37,217 nucleotides of DNA, from positions 1 to 37,217 of the forward strand of contig NZ_KV757540.1 in the NCBI RefSeq assembly GCF_001712795.1. Reading direction: 5' to 3'. Below, piece after piece: positions 9,701-17,349 of this stretch. Below the pieces are notes generated by a model. The model did no database searches and was not told the origin of the DNA. It saw only the letters and a list, made by a program, of their open reading frames with translations. This stretch comes from Nostoc sp. KVJ20. GTDB taxonomy: Bacteria > Cyanobacteriota > Cyanobacteriia > Cyanobacteriales > Nostocaceae. The position numbers and the translations under genes are program-made. Position 1 is the stretch's first letter. Each line of letters starts with the position of its first letter.

Positions 9701-10950
9701 ATGCCGATAAAGGCCCAACCCTAATTATTGCGCCGACTTCCGTGTGTATGAATTGGGTGAGTGAAGCGCAGAAGTTTGCCCCAACCCTCAATATTATTCA
9801 ATTTTCTGGTGCTAACCGCCAAAAATTATTGGATGGGTTACAACCTTTGGATATGTTGATATGCAGTTATGGTTTATTACAACAAGAAGAAGTAGCGCAA
9901 ATGCTTTCTGGTGTACAGTGGCAAACTATTGTCCTAGATGAAGCCCAGGCGATTAAAAATATGACTACTAAACGTTCTCAAGCAGCCATGAACCTAAAAT
10001 CTAATTTTAAGTTGCTGACTACTGGGACTCCCATTGAGAATCACCTGGGTGAATTGTGGAATTTGTTCCGTTTTATTAATCCTGGGTTATTGGGTTCATT
10101 TGAAAGCTTCAATCAACGCTTTGCTACCCCCATTGAAAAATATCAGGATAAACTTGCACGTAATAAACTCAAAAAACTTATTCAACCATTTCTGTTGCGG
10201 CGCACAAAAAATCAAGTACTAGAAGAGTTGCCATCTCGTACCGAAATTCTCCTTCATGTGGAATTAAGTCGAGAGGAAAAGGCATTCTATGAAGCGTTGC
10301 GCCGTCAGGCCATATCTAAACTTACCGAAAGTGATGCAGAAGCAGGAAAGAAACATTTGCAGGTTTTGGCTGAGATTATGAAACTGCGCCGTGCTTGCTG
10401 TAATCCTAGTTTGGTTATGCCTGATACTGAATTACCCAGTTCCAAGTTGCAACTTTTTGGTGAAGTATTGGGTGAACTGCTGGAAAATCGTCATAAAGCG
10501 TTAGTGTTTAGTCAGTTTGTTGACCATTTGCACATCATCCGCGATTACCTCGAACAGCAAGGTATTAATTATCAATATTTAGATGGCAGTACTTCAGTGG
10601 CAGAGCGCAAAAAACGGGTGGATGCATTCCAAGCTGGTTCAGGGGATGTCTTTCTGATTAGTCTCAAAGCAGGGGGGACAGGACTTAATCTGACTGCGGC
10701 TGATTATGTGATTCACACAGACCCTTGGTGGAATCCCGCAGTGGAAGACCAAGCCTCAGACCGCGCCCATCGCATTGGACAACAACGCCCTGTTACCATT
10801 TATCGTCTAGTAGCAAAGGATACTATTGAAGAAAAGATTGTGCAATTGCACCACCACAAGCGAGATTTGGCGGATAGCTTATTGGAAGGTGCTGATATCA
10901 GTGGCAAGATTTCGACGGAAGCCTTGTTACAGTTGATTAGTGAAGGATAA
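6739..10950 (+). CDS. SNF2-family DNA-dependent ATPase
   Basis: 1403 residues. The first 850 or so hold a long helical, TPR-like region (about 150-470) and a SNF2-associated region. The ATPase core follows: LRDYQMEGFCWL, Walker A DQMGLGKT at about 970-978, the DEAQ box at about 1066, TTGTPIEN, then the second lobe with LLRRTK, ISLKAGGTGLNLT and DRAHRIGQ. This is the Rad54/SNF2 class that moves along double-stranded DNA using ATP. In cyanobacteria such genes usually follow a SWIM-domain gene, probably a partner; here that partner is broken. All ATPase motifs look intact. Confidence 0.93.
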   Translation: MINLANDTTKLQTKLAHIYFELHPSLQKIIQLFSVIYAPIDKNSFVSCLSKTGALDESNKPWGTKTLSPQIDKLLKAGLLVQSSRSGSECHPLLTEIATRHAVQTGQFEILVTAVEEKLPIRTHWNRDSRIFYNLRQCIREIRIGIYRQDLSFINQQIEDYQKYADSEEKIVIENIFEQIYNNPFDADWFKTLPIGLYESGISSILFNSALKLSASEDALTLLEEECSTPGRHCSDYLHLILTEQLLLQGCTQEAQESLERISNEYQNNAAIFWGWLSFLRGDNEQAIKYYKDALKAIKKATGKRQIYFNTMGGLFFILALLKDGSVQHLKEAEEYTSLMSRQGDHWLRFTYGRLNMVLQVHLGDITQKQFVVSGHISSVEEENSLQTLFCSLCLYWMDAESAKKRLPNLLEPLYQRSLASGYHWLAMETAELLSRLKPSSNYKQLALALREDSNIQTIVDLIRPQEAWEMCLNALANLQSRPQTSLKPESELRLAWFITFYPSRCVLQPREQKVNAKGEWSKGRPIALKRLNSGLSEFDYITPQDMRVCSCIEIYSEGYYGKVDYTFGEKAISALIGHPLVFWEDTPTIRVEIVKGEPELLVKKGKLDRLTLEFSPKLPESQNILHIKETPTRIKVIEITAEHRRIAEIIGKDNKLNVPAFAEKQVLAAINAVSSIVTVHSDIGGGSEGAEEVPAQTLPHIHLLPANTGLKISFLSRPFAQGGPYYRPGTGGETVIAEIDGKRLQTRRNLPQEKQLAKAAIKACPTLTRTEEQDGEWVIADPEDCLELLLELQTLGNNVVIEWPQGEKLRVSHNADLKDFNLSIQRQQDWFAATGELKLNNDLVLDMQQLLELLEKTPSRFIPLGNGQFLALTQAFRKRLDELRMFSEKHSKGIRFHPLATLGLEDFVDEVGKVKADKHWKAHRERLKEVQNLQPELPSTLLAELRDYQMEGFCWLARLAHWGVGACLADQMGLGKTLQALAVILRNADKGPTLIIAPTSVCMNWVSEAQKFAPTLNIIQFSGANRQKLLDGLQPLDMLICSYGLLQQEEVAQMLSGVQWQTIVLDEAQAIKNMTTKRSQAAMNLKSNFKLLTTGTPIENHLGELWNLFRFINPGLLGSFESFNQRFATPIEKYQDKLARNKLKKLIQPFLLRRTKNQVLEELPSRTEILLHVELSREEKAFYEALRRQAISKLTESDAEAGKKHLQVLAEIMKLRRACCNPSLVMPDTELPSSKLQLFGEVLGELLENRHKALVFSQFVDHLHIIRDYLEQQGINYQYLDGSTSVAERKKRVDAFQAGSGDVFLISLKAGGTGLNLTAADYVIHTDPWWNPAVEDQASDRAHRIGQQRPVTIYRLVAKDTIEEKIVQLHHHKRDLADSLLEGADISGKISTEALLQLISEG

Positions 10951-11027
10951 GCTGTCCCTCTGACATAATTTTAGATTTTTGATCTCCTGATTGCACAAGT
11001 TCAAGACCAACTCAACTCTAATCAACT

Positions 11028-12308
11028 ATGCCCAAGACTTGGAACTTAAAGATAGATAGCTATTTTCAAGCCGCACCTAATTGCATCATTGCCACCGCCC
11101 ACGTAGACACCTTCCCGATAGACCTACCGCTAGAACCGAACATCCGCGAACCGAACCGCAAAAGCGCGACCTACAGACAAGTTTTCGACTCACTGACAAC
11201 CGAACCCGAAAAATTCTTCTCTCGTCATAGCGGAATTGTTCTGTCAGCCAATAAAGTTAAGCCTATCAAGAACAAAACTGAACTGGAGCTAGAAGTCTTA
11301 GAAGCTAACGAGGGCGGCAGTGATGGGATTATCAACGGTGGGCACACAGTATTAGGGTTTGAGCAAGCGAAAAATTACAAATACGATTTAACCCAAGCGA
11401 GGGTAAAAGTTACGATCCACATCGGGCTGACTGAAGAATCAGCCAAGGACATAGCCCTAGCAAGTAATACTACAACGCCAGTAGATTCTCGCTCCAAAGT
11501 CAACGCCAGAGGTGATTACAAATTCATCAAGCAGTATTTAGCCCAGTTAGAACAGAAGGAAGATAGAAAATTCCGCATCGCTTATTATCAAAACCAAAGC
11601 GGCGCTCCCAGAAATGCCCAGTGTAATGTCACCCATTTGCTCAAGCTCCTTTACTGCCTCGACAGAAATAAATACAACCCCGACGGCAATAAACGAACCA
11701 AGCACCCAGCAGGGATGAGTCTTCCAAGTAACATAACAGACGCAGAAAGAGAAAGATTAACCGCCTTACTGCCTCTCTTGACTCATGCTCTGTGGATAGA
11801 GCAAAGACTCTACGAAATAATCCAAGACTATATCAGCAACCCCAGAAGAAAGGGTGCTAACGACCTAGCATCAATAGATATACGTAAAACTACATTGTTG
11901 CCGGACAGCAAGTATTCATTCGGGTTTGGTGCGCCAACTGACCTGGCACTACCGATAATTGCATCTTATCGGGTATTTCTAGATAAAGACTATAAATGGA
12001 TTCTGCCGTTTAACGAATTCGCTGAAGATTTCCTCCAACACTTGTGGAATAATTACTTCCGCAAATATTTGGTGTCGGAGAAAACAGCAGGAAATACAGT
12101 CGGTACAAAAATCAGCCGCAATCAAGAGATTTGGGAAAGTTTGTATATCTCAGCGCAAAGTTATCTAAATCAGCACTTGATGAAAATGGTCAACTCTAGT
12201 AAGCAAGAAGAAGAATCTCATGTGACACAAAGTGCAAACAAGAGGGCAAAAGGGAAAAGGGGTGAACTCAACGCGACTACTGTCCCGAATGGCACTAAGA
12301 AAAGCTGA
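11028..12308 (+). CDS. AIPR-family protein (abortive-infection-type)
   Basis: 426 residues. The segment HSGIVLSANKV followed by EGGSDGIINGGHTVLGFEQA (about residues 65-115) resembles the AIPR family, named after abortive phage-resistance proteins, where the usual core is an NG-Q-T/NGGH turn. Further helical regions follow and the last 35 residues are basic and disordered-looking. Molecular activity of the family is not settled. It lies 77 bases after the SNF2 gene on the same strand, so they could share a transcript. Family assignment is by motif recognition, moderately sure. Confidence 0.7.
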   Translation: MPKTWNLKIDSYFQAAPNCIIATAHVDTFPIDLPLEPNIREPNRKSATYRQVFDSLTTEPEKFFSRHSGIVLSANKVKPIKNKTELELEVLEANEGGSDGIINGGHTVLGFEQAKNYKYDLTQARVKVTIHIGLTEESAKDIALASNTTTPVDSRSKVNARGDYKFIKQYLAQLEQKEDRKFRIAYYQNQSGAPRNAQCNVTHLLKLLYCLDRNKYNPDGNKRTKHPAGMSLPSNITDAERERLTALLPLLTHALWIEQRLYEIIQDYISNPRRKGANDLASIDIRKTTLLPDSKYSFGFGAPTDLALPIIASYRVFLDKDYKWILPFNEFAEDFLQHLWNNYFRKYLVSEKTAGNTVGTKISRNQEIWESLYISAQSYLNQHLMKMVNSSKQEEESHVTQSANKRAKGKRGELNATTVPNGTKKS

Positions 12309-12326
12309 AACTTCCTTGCTGGCAGG

Positions 12327-12372
12327 GTGTGGGAGGTGTGGAAGGGCGGGGAAGAAGTCTTACCCCCCACAC
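12327..12372 (+). terminator. Possible terminator hairpin
   Basis: GTGTGGG at 12327-12333 can pair with CCCACAC at 12366-12372, with G-rich and C-rich stretches inside that can lengthen the stem. It follows the AIPR gene by 18 bases. There is an A-run rather than a T-run after it, so it is a weak candidate. Confidence 0.4.
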
Positions 12373-12548
12373 TCAAAAAGCAAGTTATATCAGGGCTTTG
12401 CGATTAACTTAGTACTATTCTGTTCTAGGTTGAATTTATTTATCGCAATCTCAGGTTGATATTTTTAGCTGTTTAAATCAGGAAAATTAATTCAGCGATT
12501 TGATTTATACTTTTAGATTCGTCTAAATATCAAAAAAAGTTTTATTGT

Positions 12549-13499
12549 ATGTCCAGCCTGAGTCCAGACATGGTTCGTATCTATTTGCAAGAGATTGGTC
12601 GTTACCCAATGCTAACCGCAGACCAAGAAATTGCTTATGGGAGGCAGGTACAGCAAATCATGGCAATTGAGCAAAGAAAAAATGAACTAACTCAACAACT
12701 AGATCGTGAGCCAACAATGGTCGAATTAGCTGTTGATCTTGACAAAAGTGAATTGGAAATAGCTCAAATACAAAATCTTGGGCAACGAGCCAAACAAAAA
12801 ATGGTGACAGCAAACTTGCGTCTGGTGGTTTCGATTGCCAAAAAATATACCAAGCGCAATCTGGAATTCCTAGATTTGCTGCAAGAAGGGGCAATAGGTT
12901 TACAAAGGGGTGTAGAAAAATTTGACCCCAATCGCGGCTATAAGCTTTCCACCTACGTATACTGGTGGATTACGCAATCAATTACACGAGCAATCGCAGA
13001 GAAATCCCGTACTGTACGCTTGCCAATTCATATCACCGAACAACTCAACAAAATTAAAAAAGTACAGCGAGAATTATTTCAGACACTGGGTCGTCCAGCC
13101 AGTGTTATAGAAATTGCTGAAACTTTAGACTTACAACCAAGTCAGATTAGGGATTTTCTCAGCAGTTCAAAGCAGCCAATTTCTCTAGATGTAAAGATTG
13201 GAGATAACCAAGACACAGAACTTAGTCAACTTTTACCAGATGAGGGCATATCTCCAGACGAACATATCACCAAAGAACTTTTACGCCAAGATATAAATAG
13301 TTTATTAGAATCACTCAAACCGACGCAACGTGAAGTATTAATTTTGCGTTTTGGCTTAGAGAACGATCAAGAACTAACTTTAGCTCAAATTGGAGAGAAA
13401 TTGAATGTCAGTAGAGAACGAGTTCGCCAAATTCAGCAGCAAGCAATCACTGTTCTACGTCGTCAAAAAACTGAAATTCAACAGTATTTAGTTTCCTAA
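12549..13499 (+). CDS. Group 2 sigma-70 factor (SigB-like)
   Basis: 316 residues giving promoter specificity to RNA polymerase. Region 1.2 (DMVRIYLQEIGRYPMLTADQ), region 2 (NLRLVVSIAKKYTKRNLEFLDLLQEG, YKLSTYVYWWITQSITRA), region 3 and region 4 (LKPTQREVLILRFGL, then the helix-turn-helix LTLAQIGEKLNVSRERVRQI) are all present. No region 1.1 and the short length place it in the non-essential group 2 sigma factors of cyanobacteria, several of which are plasmid borne. It is a paralogue of the cut sigma gene at 1675-2237 and may be the only functional copy in this window. It has its own upstream gap of 240 bases. Confidence 0.95.
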   Translation: MSSLSPDMVRIYLQEIGRYPMLTADQEIAYGRQVQQIMAIEQRKNELTQQLDREPTMVELAVDLDKSELEIAQIQNLGQRAKQKMVTANLRLVVSIAKKYTKRNLEFLDLLQEGAIGLQRGVEKFDPNRGYKLSTYVYWWITQSITRAIAEKSRTVRLPIHITEQLNKIKKVQRELFQTLGRPASVIEIAETLDLQPSQIRDFLSSSKQPISLDVKIGDNQDTELSQLLPDEGISPDEHITKELLRQDINSLLESLKPTQREVLILRFGLENDQELTLAQIGEKLNVSRERVRQIQQQAITVLRRQKTEIQQYLVS

Positions 13500-13502
13500 A
13501 GT

Positions 13503-13527
13503 CCGCTAAAAGTTAATATTTTAGCGG
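13503..13527. terminator. Hairpin after the sigma gene
   Basis: A perfect 9-bp stem, CCGCTAAAA (13503-13511) with TTTTAGCGG (13519-13527), and a 7-base loop. It starts 3 bases after the sigma stop and lies between convergent genes, so it could stop transcription from both sides. No long T-run follows. Confidence 0.6.
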
Positions 13528-13591
13528 GCTGAATTTGGTGAGAAGTGGGGATTTAATCCAGGATTTGAATTTAACCGGAACTTGCGTGTTT

Positions 13592-13888
13592 CTAAAGCTC
13601 AAGATTCTCTTGTGCCGAATGCCAAAATCTAGCGATACTGACGCGCTTTTTCTCCTTTTCAACCCTGTAGACAACACGATATGGTTTAAGAATAAGCTGA
13701 CGAATATTAGGGTCGTCAAACTCAGGTACTTTCTGACCAATGAATGGAAATTGACTTAACTCCCTACTTTTTTCAAGGAGTTGCTGACCCAATTTCCTTG
13801 CAGCTTCAGCATTGCTTAAGGCAATATACCTGACAATTGCTTCCAAATCCCCCACAGCTTTGGGAGAAAGAACTACTTGGTAGTCCAT
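13592..13888 (-). CDS. ParE/RelE-superfamily toxin
   Basis: 98 residues with the ParE/RelE toxin pattern: an N-terminal strand (YQVVLSPKAVGDLEAIVRYI), two helices, KPYRVVYRVEKEKKRVSIARFWHSAQ as the central and C-terminal strands. Members either poison DNA gyrase or cut ribosome-bound mRNA; the sequence is closer to ParE-type but the target cannot be told. Its start overlaps the end of the antitoxin gene by 16 bases (ATGGACTACCAAGTAG), the usual arrangement in type II modules. It would stabilise the replicon that carries it. Confidence 0.88.
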   Translation of the reverse strand: MDYQVVLSPKAVGDLEAIVRYIALSNAEAARKLGQQLLEKSRELSQFPFIGQKVPEFDDPNIRQLILKPYRVVYRVEKEKKRVSIARFWHSAQENLEL

Positions 13889-14058
13889 GCTTCAATCATC
13901 TGCTCAACAGATTCAATTGACACAACATTTCCTTGGTCAATCTCTTCTAAACCCTCTTTTACAGCCGCGATAAACTCAATTTCTTTAACAATCTCACGCA
14001 GAGACACATTTGGCGGCAAGCGCTTCACAAGTTCAAGGACTGTTTCTCTATCGCTCAT
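13873..14058 (-). CDS. Antitoxin of the ParE-type pair
   Basis: 61 residues, upstream of and overlapping the toxin gene. Mostly helical: RETVLELVKRLPPNVSLREIV then EFIAAVKEGLEEIDQGNVVSIESVEQMIEAW, a layout common in antitoxins paired with RelE/ParE toxins (C-terminal toxin-wrapping helix). No classic DNA-binding fold is evident, but an inverted repeat AGTAGT/ACTACT (14059-14064 and 14084-14089) right before the start could be the operator for autoregulation. Confidence comes mainly from the pairing. Confidence 0.82.
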   Translation of the reverse strand: MSDRETVLELVKRLPPNVSLREIVKEIEFIAAVKEGLEEIDQGNVVSIESVEQMIEAWTTK

Positions 14059-14262
14059 AGTAGTTTTTGCTTCTATGCAAATGACTACTGTAATTTTAAC
14101 TCATGGGTTCACCTTGTAGCTTTTCTTTTAGCTAGACAAATAACTTTGATAATGTTTTCCGACCTGCTTGTTGAGAAAGACTTTATCCTAATCTGACTGG
14201 CCAGCAGCAAATCTATCTATTAAACTGGAATTAAATCAGACATTTTATGAATGTTGTTGAAC

Positions 14263-14919
14263 CTAACCCTTAATCTTCACCTTATCCTGAAAATCGGGGC
14301 AGATTTCACCCTGATACCCATGAGGATAGATCCCACAAACTAACAAGTTTTCCCCATACTTCTGACCATGATAGTTATCGCAACCTATGCAAGCTGCTGG
14401 TCTAGGTTCTTCATCATAAAAATCAAAGTCTTCACCCCAATCCTCTTCTGGCATTAACTTAGCATTACAGTTAGGGCAATATTCAACATCCCGCCCTTTG
14501 TCATCAACAAGGCAGGTGGTAAGTTTCCAAAAATCATTTGCAAACTCCTCAAAACGAGGATAGCTACATGAGCATACAATTATTTCTTCATTGGTTTCAC
14601 TATCGGAATGTGCCGATAAATATTCTGGAGATATTTTCCAATCCTGTTGTTTAGAAATATTTGAGGGATGACCACAAAAATCTATATCCCAAAGCTTTTG
14701 TTCATGAAACACTCTCACTCCAAAAGATGTATAGTCATGAGCCAGATTTTCGACTTCACAATAATTCTTGGCTGATTGATAGTCAAAGTCACGTTTGCTA
14801 ACTCTTAAACCTATCTCACGAGGATAAGTCTGAATTACCAAATACTCGCCTTCATAAAATGGATTAAAATTTGTGGAGATTCTTTCGTTTAAAAATAAAA
14901 AATCTGTGGATGTGTCCAT
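14263..14919 (-). CDS. Cysteine-rich hypothetical protein with DUF6464-like tail
   Basis: 218 residues. The middle has CSCSY and CPNC pairs. The tail, CIGCDNYHGQKYG then LLVCGIYPHGYQGEICPDF, carries the pattern C-x2-C-x2-[YF]HG-x2-YG...VC-x-[IH]-P-x-G...C-x-D that recurs in the gene at 23582-23965. I recall this pattern from the cyanobacterial family DUF6464, but cannot verify it. It probably binds zinc; the role is unknown. The start ATG 4919 of the thousand block (14919) gives a protein-like N terminus. It ends the long leftward gene run, or is transcribed separately with the small membrane gene upstream at 14931, which stops 11 bases before it. Confidence 0.72.
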   Translation of the reverse strand: MDTSTDFLFLNERISTNFNPFYEGEYLVIQTYPREIGLRVSKRDFDYQSAKNYCEVENLAHDYTSFGVRVFHEQKLWDIDFCGHPSNISKQQDWKISPEYLSAHSDSETNEEIIVCSCSYPRFEEFANDFWKLTTCLVDDKGRDVEYCPNCNAKLMPEEDWGEDFDFYDEEPRPAACIGCDNYHGQKYGENLLVCGIYPHGYQGEICPDFQDKVKIKG

Positions 14920-14930
14920 ACTGAAGTTCC

Positions 14931-15143
14931 TTAATAATTTTTCTTATTTAATGATTTTATAGCTGAATTATTACGCCTTTTTGACTCACCCCAAATAACA
15001 AATACTAGACCGAAGCAAGCAGTTGAGCCTACTACAAATCCCGATGGGCGACCACCAGTAAGCAATAGCATTATTAGAAAAATAATACCGACCTGAGCCG
15101 TTTGCTTAACTAATGAACTGAGGCTATAAATTGAACTTTTCAT
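14931..15143 (-). CDS. Small membrane protein
   Basis: 70 residues with two predicted membrane helices, roughly residues 16-30 (VGIIFLIMLLLTG) and 34-51 (GFVVGSTACFGLVFVIWG), and a basic C-terminal tail KRRNNSAIKSLNKKNY. No family recognised. It lies 11 bases upstream of the cysteine-rich gene on the same strand, so the two are probably co-transcribed. Confidence 0.6.
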   Translation of the reverse strand: MKSSIYSLSSLVKQTAQVGIIFLIMLLLTGGRPSGFVVGSTACFGLVFVIWGESKRRNNSAIKSLNKKNY

Positions 15144-15205
15144 AAAAACTAATGCGGTAACTCGTGTATTTTTTTCACTGGCTGTCTAGAATAGAAATTG
15201 TACAA

Positions 15206-15258
15206 TCGTCCTTAAACTTAATAAAGACGATCGCAAATCGTTCTCGTATCAACGATTT
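15206..15258. promoter_or_regulatory. Two inverted repeats between small genes
   Basis: AAATCGTT (15235-15242) and AACGATTT (15251-15258) form a perfect 8-bp inverted repeat with an 8-base spacer. TCGTC and GACGA form a weaker stem just before it. The site lies between the genes ending at 15296 and starting at 15143 on the minus strand, so it could be a terminator or an operator. Function unknown. Confidence 0.4.
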
Positions 15259-15295
15259 AATTAATAAAGTTGTAGTTGCTGATCCATATTATCGA

Positions 15296-15559
15296 TTAGC
15301 ACTTTGAAACGTTGACAACTGCTAAAATCCGCTCAACTGCTTCTGCGATAGTTAAGCCATTCGTCAGAACATTCATGTTCTGGTCAATTTCAGCTTGAGT
15401 AATGGCTTGTAAACCTATCAACGCTTGCATTTTGCGTTGAGTCATTAACAACCTACTTGAATACGTTTCTGGCTTGTGTTCTAGGTAATAAGGCAGATGA
15501 ACATCACAGTCTTTTGCTAATTGTTCGAGCAGCAAAGTTTTAAAAGTTTCGATCTTCAT
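15296..15559 (-). CDS. Hypothetical protein, 87 residues
   Basis: Helical small protein (KIETFKTLLLEQLAKDC, QALIGLQAITQAEIDQN, GLTIAEAVERILAVV) with no recognised domain. The start at 15559 has a clear ribosome binding site, AGAGGAAAT, about 6 bases upstream. It follows the BRO-N gene (stop at 15672) after a gap of 112 bases that includes no obvious terminator. Confidence 0.65.
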   Translation of the reverse strand: MKIETFKTLLLEQLAKDCDVHLPYYLEHKPETYSSRLLMTQRKMQALIGLQAITQAEIDQNMNVLTNGLTIAEAVERILAVVNVSKC

Positions 15560-15671
15560 GGATTTCCTCTTGAATTCCCAATTTTTGGAAAAATTTTACT
15601 GCACCGGGATGGCAGCATATTATTAGGGGTGTATTAAATATTGATAAATTTGAACAACCAAATATTTTTGA

Positions 15672-16544
15672 TTACCCCTGTATGCTTAAATCAATCACGT
15701 CTAAAACATCGGGTAGCCATCGAACGTGTTCAACAATCTTGTCATGAGTTCGTGCTTTGTCTCGTGTGACTACGCCCCACTGCTTACCTTCATCGGTTAA
15801 ATGCCAAATGTTTTTTCGCTTCTGTTTGCCCTGCGTATCAGTCTTAATCTCGACTTCTTTGCGTTGTAGCCCAGCAAACTCCAGAACTTGATTAACGACT
15901 TGTGGCCTGACTGGTTTTGGTAGTCCATTACGTTGGGCATATATTTTGCCCAGTTCAGTCGGGGGCAAGTGTCGGTCAGGAGTAGATTCGACTTCTTGAA
16001 TTGCCCCCACTAATTCCTTTGCCATTGGTGCTATTTCAGGGCATATTGCTTGTACGCCTCGGAGAATAGTGATGGTTTGGAGTTCCGCGCTGAGGCGAGT
16101 GCCAGCAAGCACTTTTTGTCCAAAGCCGACGAGTTCATCAAGCGTGGGTTTGGCGTTATGTTGTTGGGTTGGCTTGGGCATTTCATACTTGCCAGTGCGC
16201 CGCAGGGATGGAAGGACTTCATGGAATACCCACCGTTGGAATCGTTTAGCAACAGGTTTACGAGATTTGAAGATTAGGCGATAAAGCCCTGCTTCAGTCA
16301 CAGTAAGCATTTCTTGCTCTCCACCAAGGGTACTGACAATGGCAGTACCCTTTTCATCAACGTCCAATCCTCCATCAAAATACTCACTGCCATCGGCTGA
16401 TGTTCGCTTTCTACCATTGACAGCAACGGAAGTATCAATGTCTAATATTGTACACACATCCGCAGCGACCCATTCTGGTTTATCTGGTGTACCGACGAAC
16501 CGGACTTCAATAGACTCAAACACGAAAACTGATAAATCCGACAT
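15672..16544 (-). CDS. BRO-N domain protein
   Basis: 290 residues. The N-terminal 120 form a BRO-N domain: VFESIEVRFVG, PEWVAADVC, the EQEMLTVTEAGLYRLIFKSR core and WVFHEVLPSLRRTG. This DNA-binding domain is typical of phage antirepressors and mobile-element regulators. The C-terminal part (NGLPKPVRPQVVNQVLEFAG, then IWHLTDEGKQWG) looks like a winged-helix-type domain found in phage regulators. It is a paralogue of the protein at 33799-34620 in the BRO-N part only, and has a 13-residue insertion there. Start at 16544 has the ribosome binding site AAGGAG. Confidence 0.9.
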   Translation of the reverse strand: MSDLSVFVFESIEVRFVGTPDKPEWVAADVCTILDIDTSVAVNGRKRTSADGSEYFDGGLDVDEKGTAIVSTLGGEQEMLTVTEAGLYRLIFKSRKPVAKRFQRWVFHEVLPSLRRTGKYEMPKPTQQHNAKPTLDELVGFGQKVLAGTRLSAELQTITILRGVQAICPEIAPMAKELVGAIQEVESTPDRHLPPTELGKIYAQRNGLPKPVRPQVVNQVLEFAGLQRKEVEIKTDTQGKQKRKNIWHLTDEGKQWGVVTRDKARTHDKIVEHVRWLPDVLDVIDLSIQG

Positions 16545-16548
16545 AAAT

Positions 16549-16740
16549 TCAATTCTCCTTAATTGTTACCCAATCACTCAAAACAGCTATACAGCAAGCG
16601 GTCAATGTTGACCTTCTCAAAGTCTTACTTTCGTGTTTAGCAATGTAACCGCCCTCTAACTCATTCTGCTCAAAAGAAACCCCAATTACGTCAAAAAGCT
16701 TATTAGCAACATCAAGAGAAATAGATTTCGACCAAGACAT
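16549..16740 (-). CDS. Small hypothetical protein, 63 residues
   Basis: Lies in the leftward run, 4 bases before the BRO-N gene and 2 bases after the stop of the gene upstream. A GGGAG ribosome binding site precedes the ATG at 16740. No domain recognised; it has two cysteines together (TACCIAV) and a soluble look. Tight spacing on both sides is the best argument that it is real. Confidence 0.65.
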   Translation of the reverse strand: MSWSKSISLDVANKLFDVIGVSFEQNELEGGYIAKHESKTLRRSTLTACCIAVLSDWVTIKEN

Positions 16741-16742
16741 AT

Positions 16743-17048
16743 TTATCTCCCACCCAATCCCGGAAAAAACTTACTCCAAACACTTTGCTCTTTTGAATGT
16801 GATCCTTCTGAGCCTAAAACATTCTCTAGCCCTTGCTGATTACTCTGAATCTCCTGCATATTAAAAGAATGAATCGTCTGGGATAACTCTGGATTCTCTT
16901 CTAAAAGTTCGGCTTCAAGCTCCAACTCCTGCTGCAAAAGTTGGGCATTTCGGCGCAAGAAAATTTGCTGATTGTGCCGTTGTATGATTTGGGATTCAGT
17001 CAGGTGTAATTGTTCTTCAAAACTCAAATCGTCGTATTCGTTATACAT
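16743..17048 (-). CDS. Glutamine/glutamate-rich coiled-coil protein
   Basis: 101 residues from ATG at 17048, which directly follows the TAA (17050-17052) of the upstream gene and has TTGGAG about 10 bases upstream; the TTG at 17063 is a less likely start. The region ESQIIQRHNQQIFLRRNAQL and the following Glu-rich stretch suggest a coiled coil. No known family. Probably translationally coupled within the leftward run. Confidence 0.65.
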   Translation of the reverse strand: MYNEYDDLSFEEQLHLTESQIIQRHNQQIFLRRNAQLLQQELELEAELLEENPELSQTIHSFNMQEIQSNQQGLENVLGSEGSHSKEQSVWSKFFPGLGGR

Positions 17049-17049
17049 T

Positions 17050-17349
17050 TTATTCAACTCCAATTAATCCAAAGTATTCTGCCGATAATTCCATCAAGTA
17101 TTTCAAGGCTAAACAATCGCCGTAATTTGTGTATATTTGAGCAATAGTCATGAAAACTTCTAGCAGATTATTAGGCGTTACTTCCGTGAAACGAGAAGCC
17201 AAATTAAATGCTGAGTTTTCATCTTCTGGCTCCAGGGGCGGCGCGTCAGCCCACACTATTAAACCTCGTTTATCAAGTTCTGCTAAAGAGATATCGTTTA
17301 CAGCATCAACAATTGAATTAGGTGCATATTTTAGCAAGAGCTTAATCAT
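17050..17349 (-). CDS. Hypothetical protein, 99 residues
   Basis: The chosen ATG at 17349 has GGAGGG 8 bases upstream, and overlaps the stop of the HNH-like gene by 8 bases (ATGATTAA), a strong sign of translational coupling. An alternative ATG at 17364 would place that binding site inside the gene. The protein is soluble and mixed alpha/beta (VDAVNDISLAELDKRGLIVW, LLEVFMTIAQIYTNYGDCLA). No family recognised. Confidence 0.68.
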   Translation of the reverse strand: MIKLLLKYAPNSIVDAVNDISLAELDKRGLIVWADAPPLEPEDENSAFNLASRFTEVTPNNLLEVFMTIAQIYTNYGDCLALKYLMELSAEYFGLIGVE

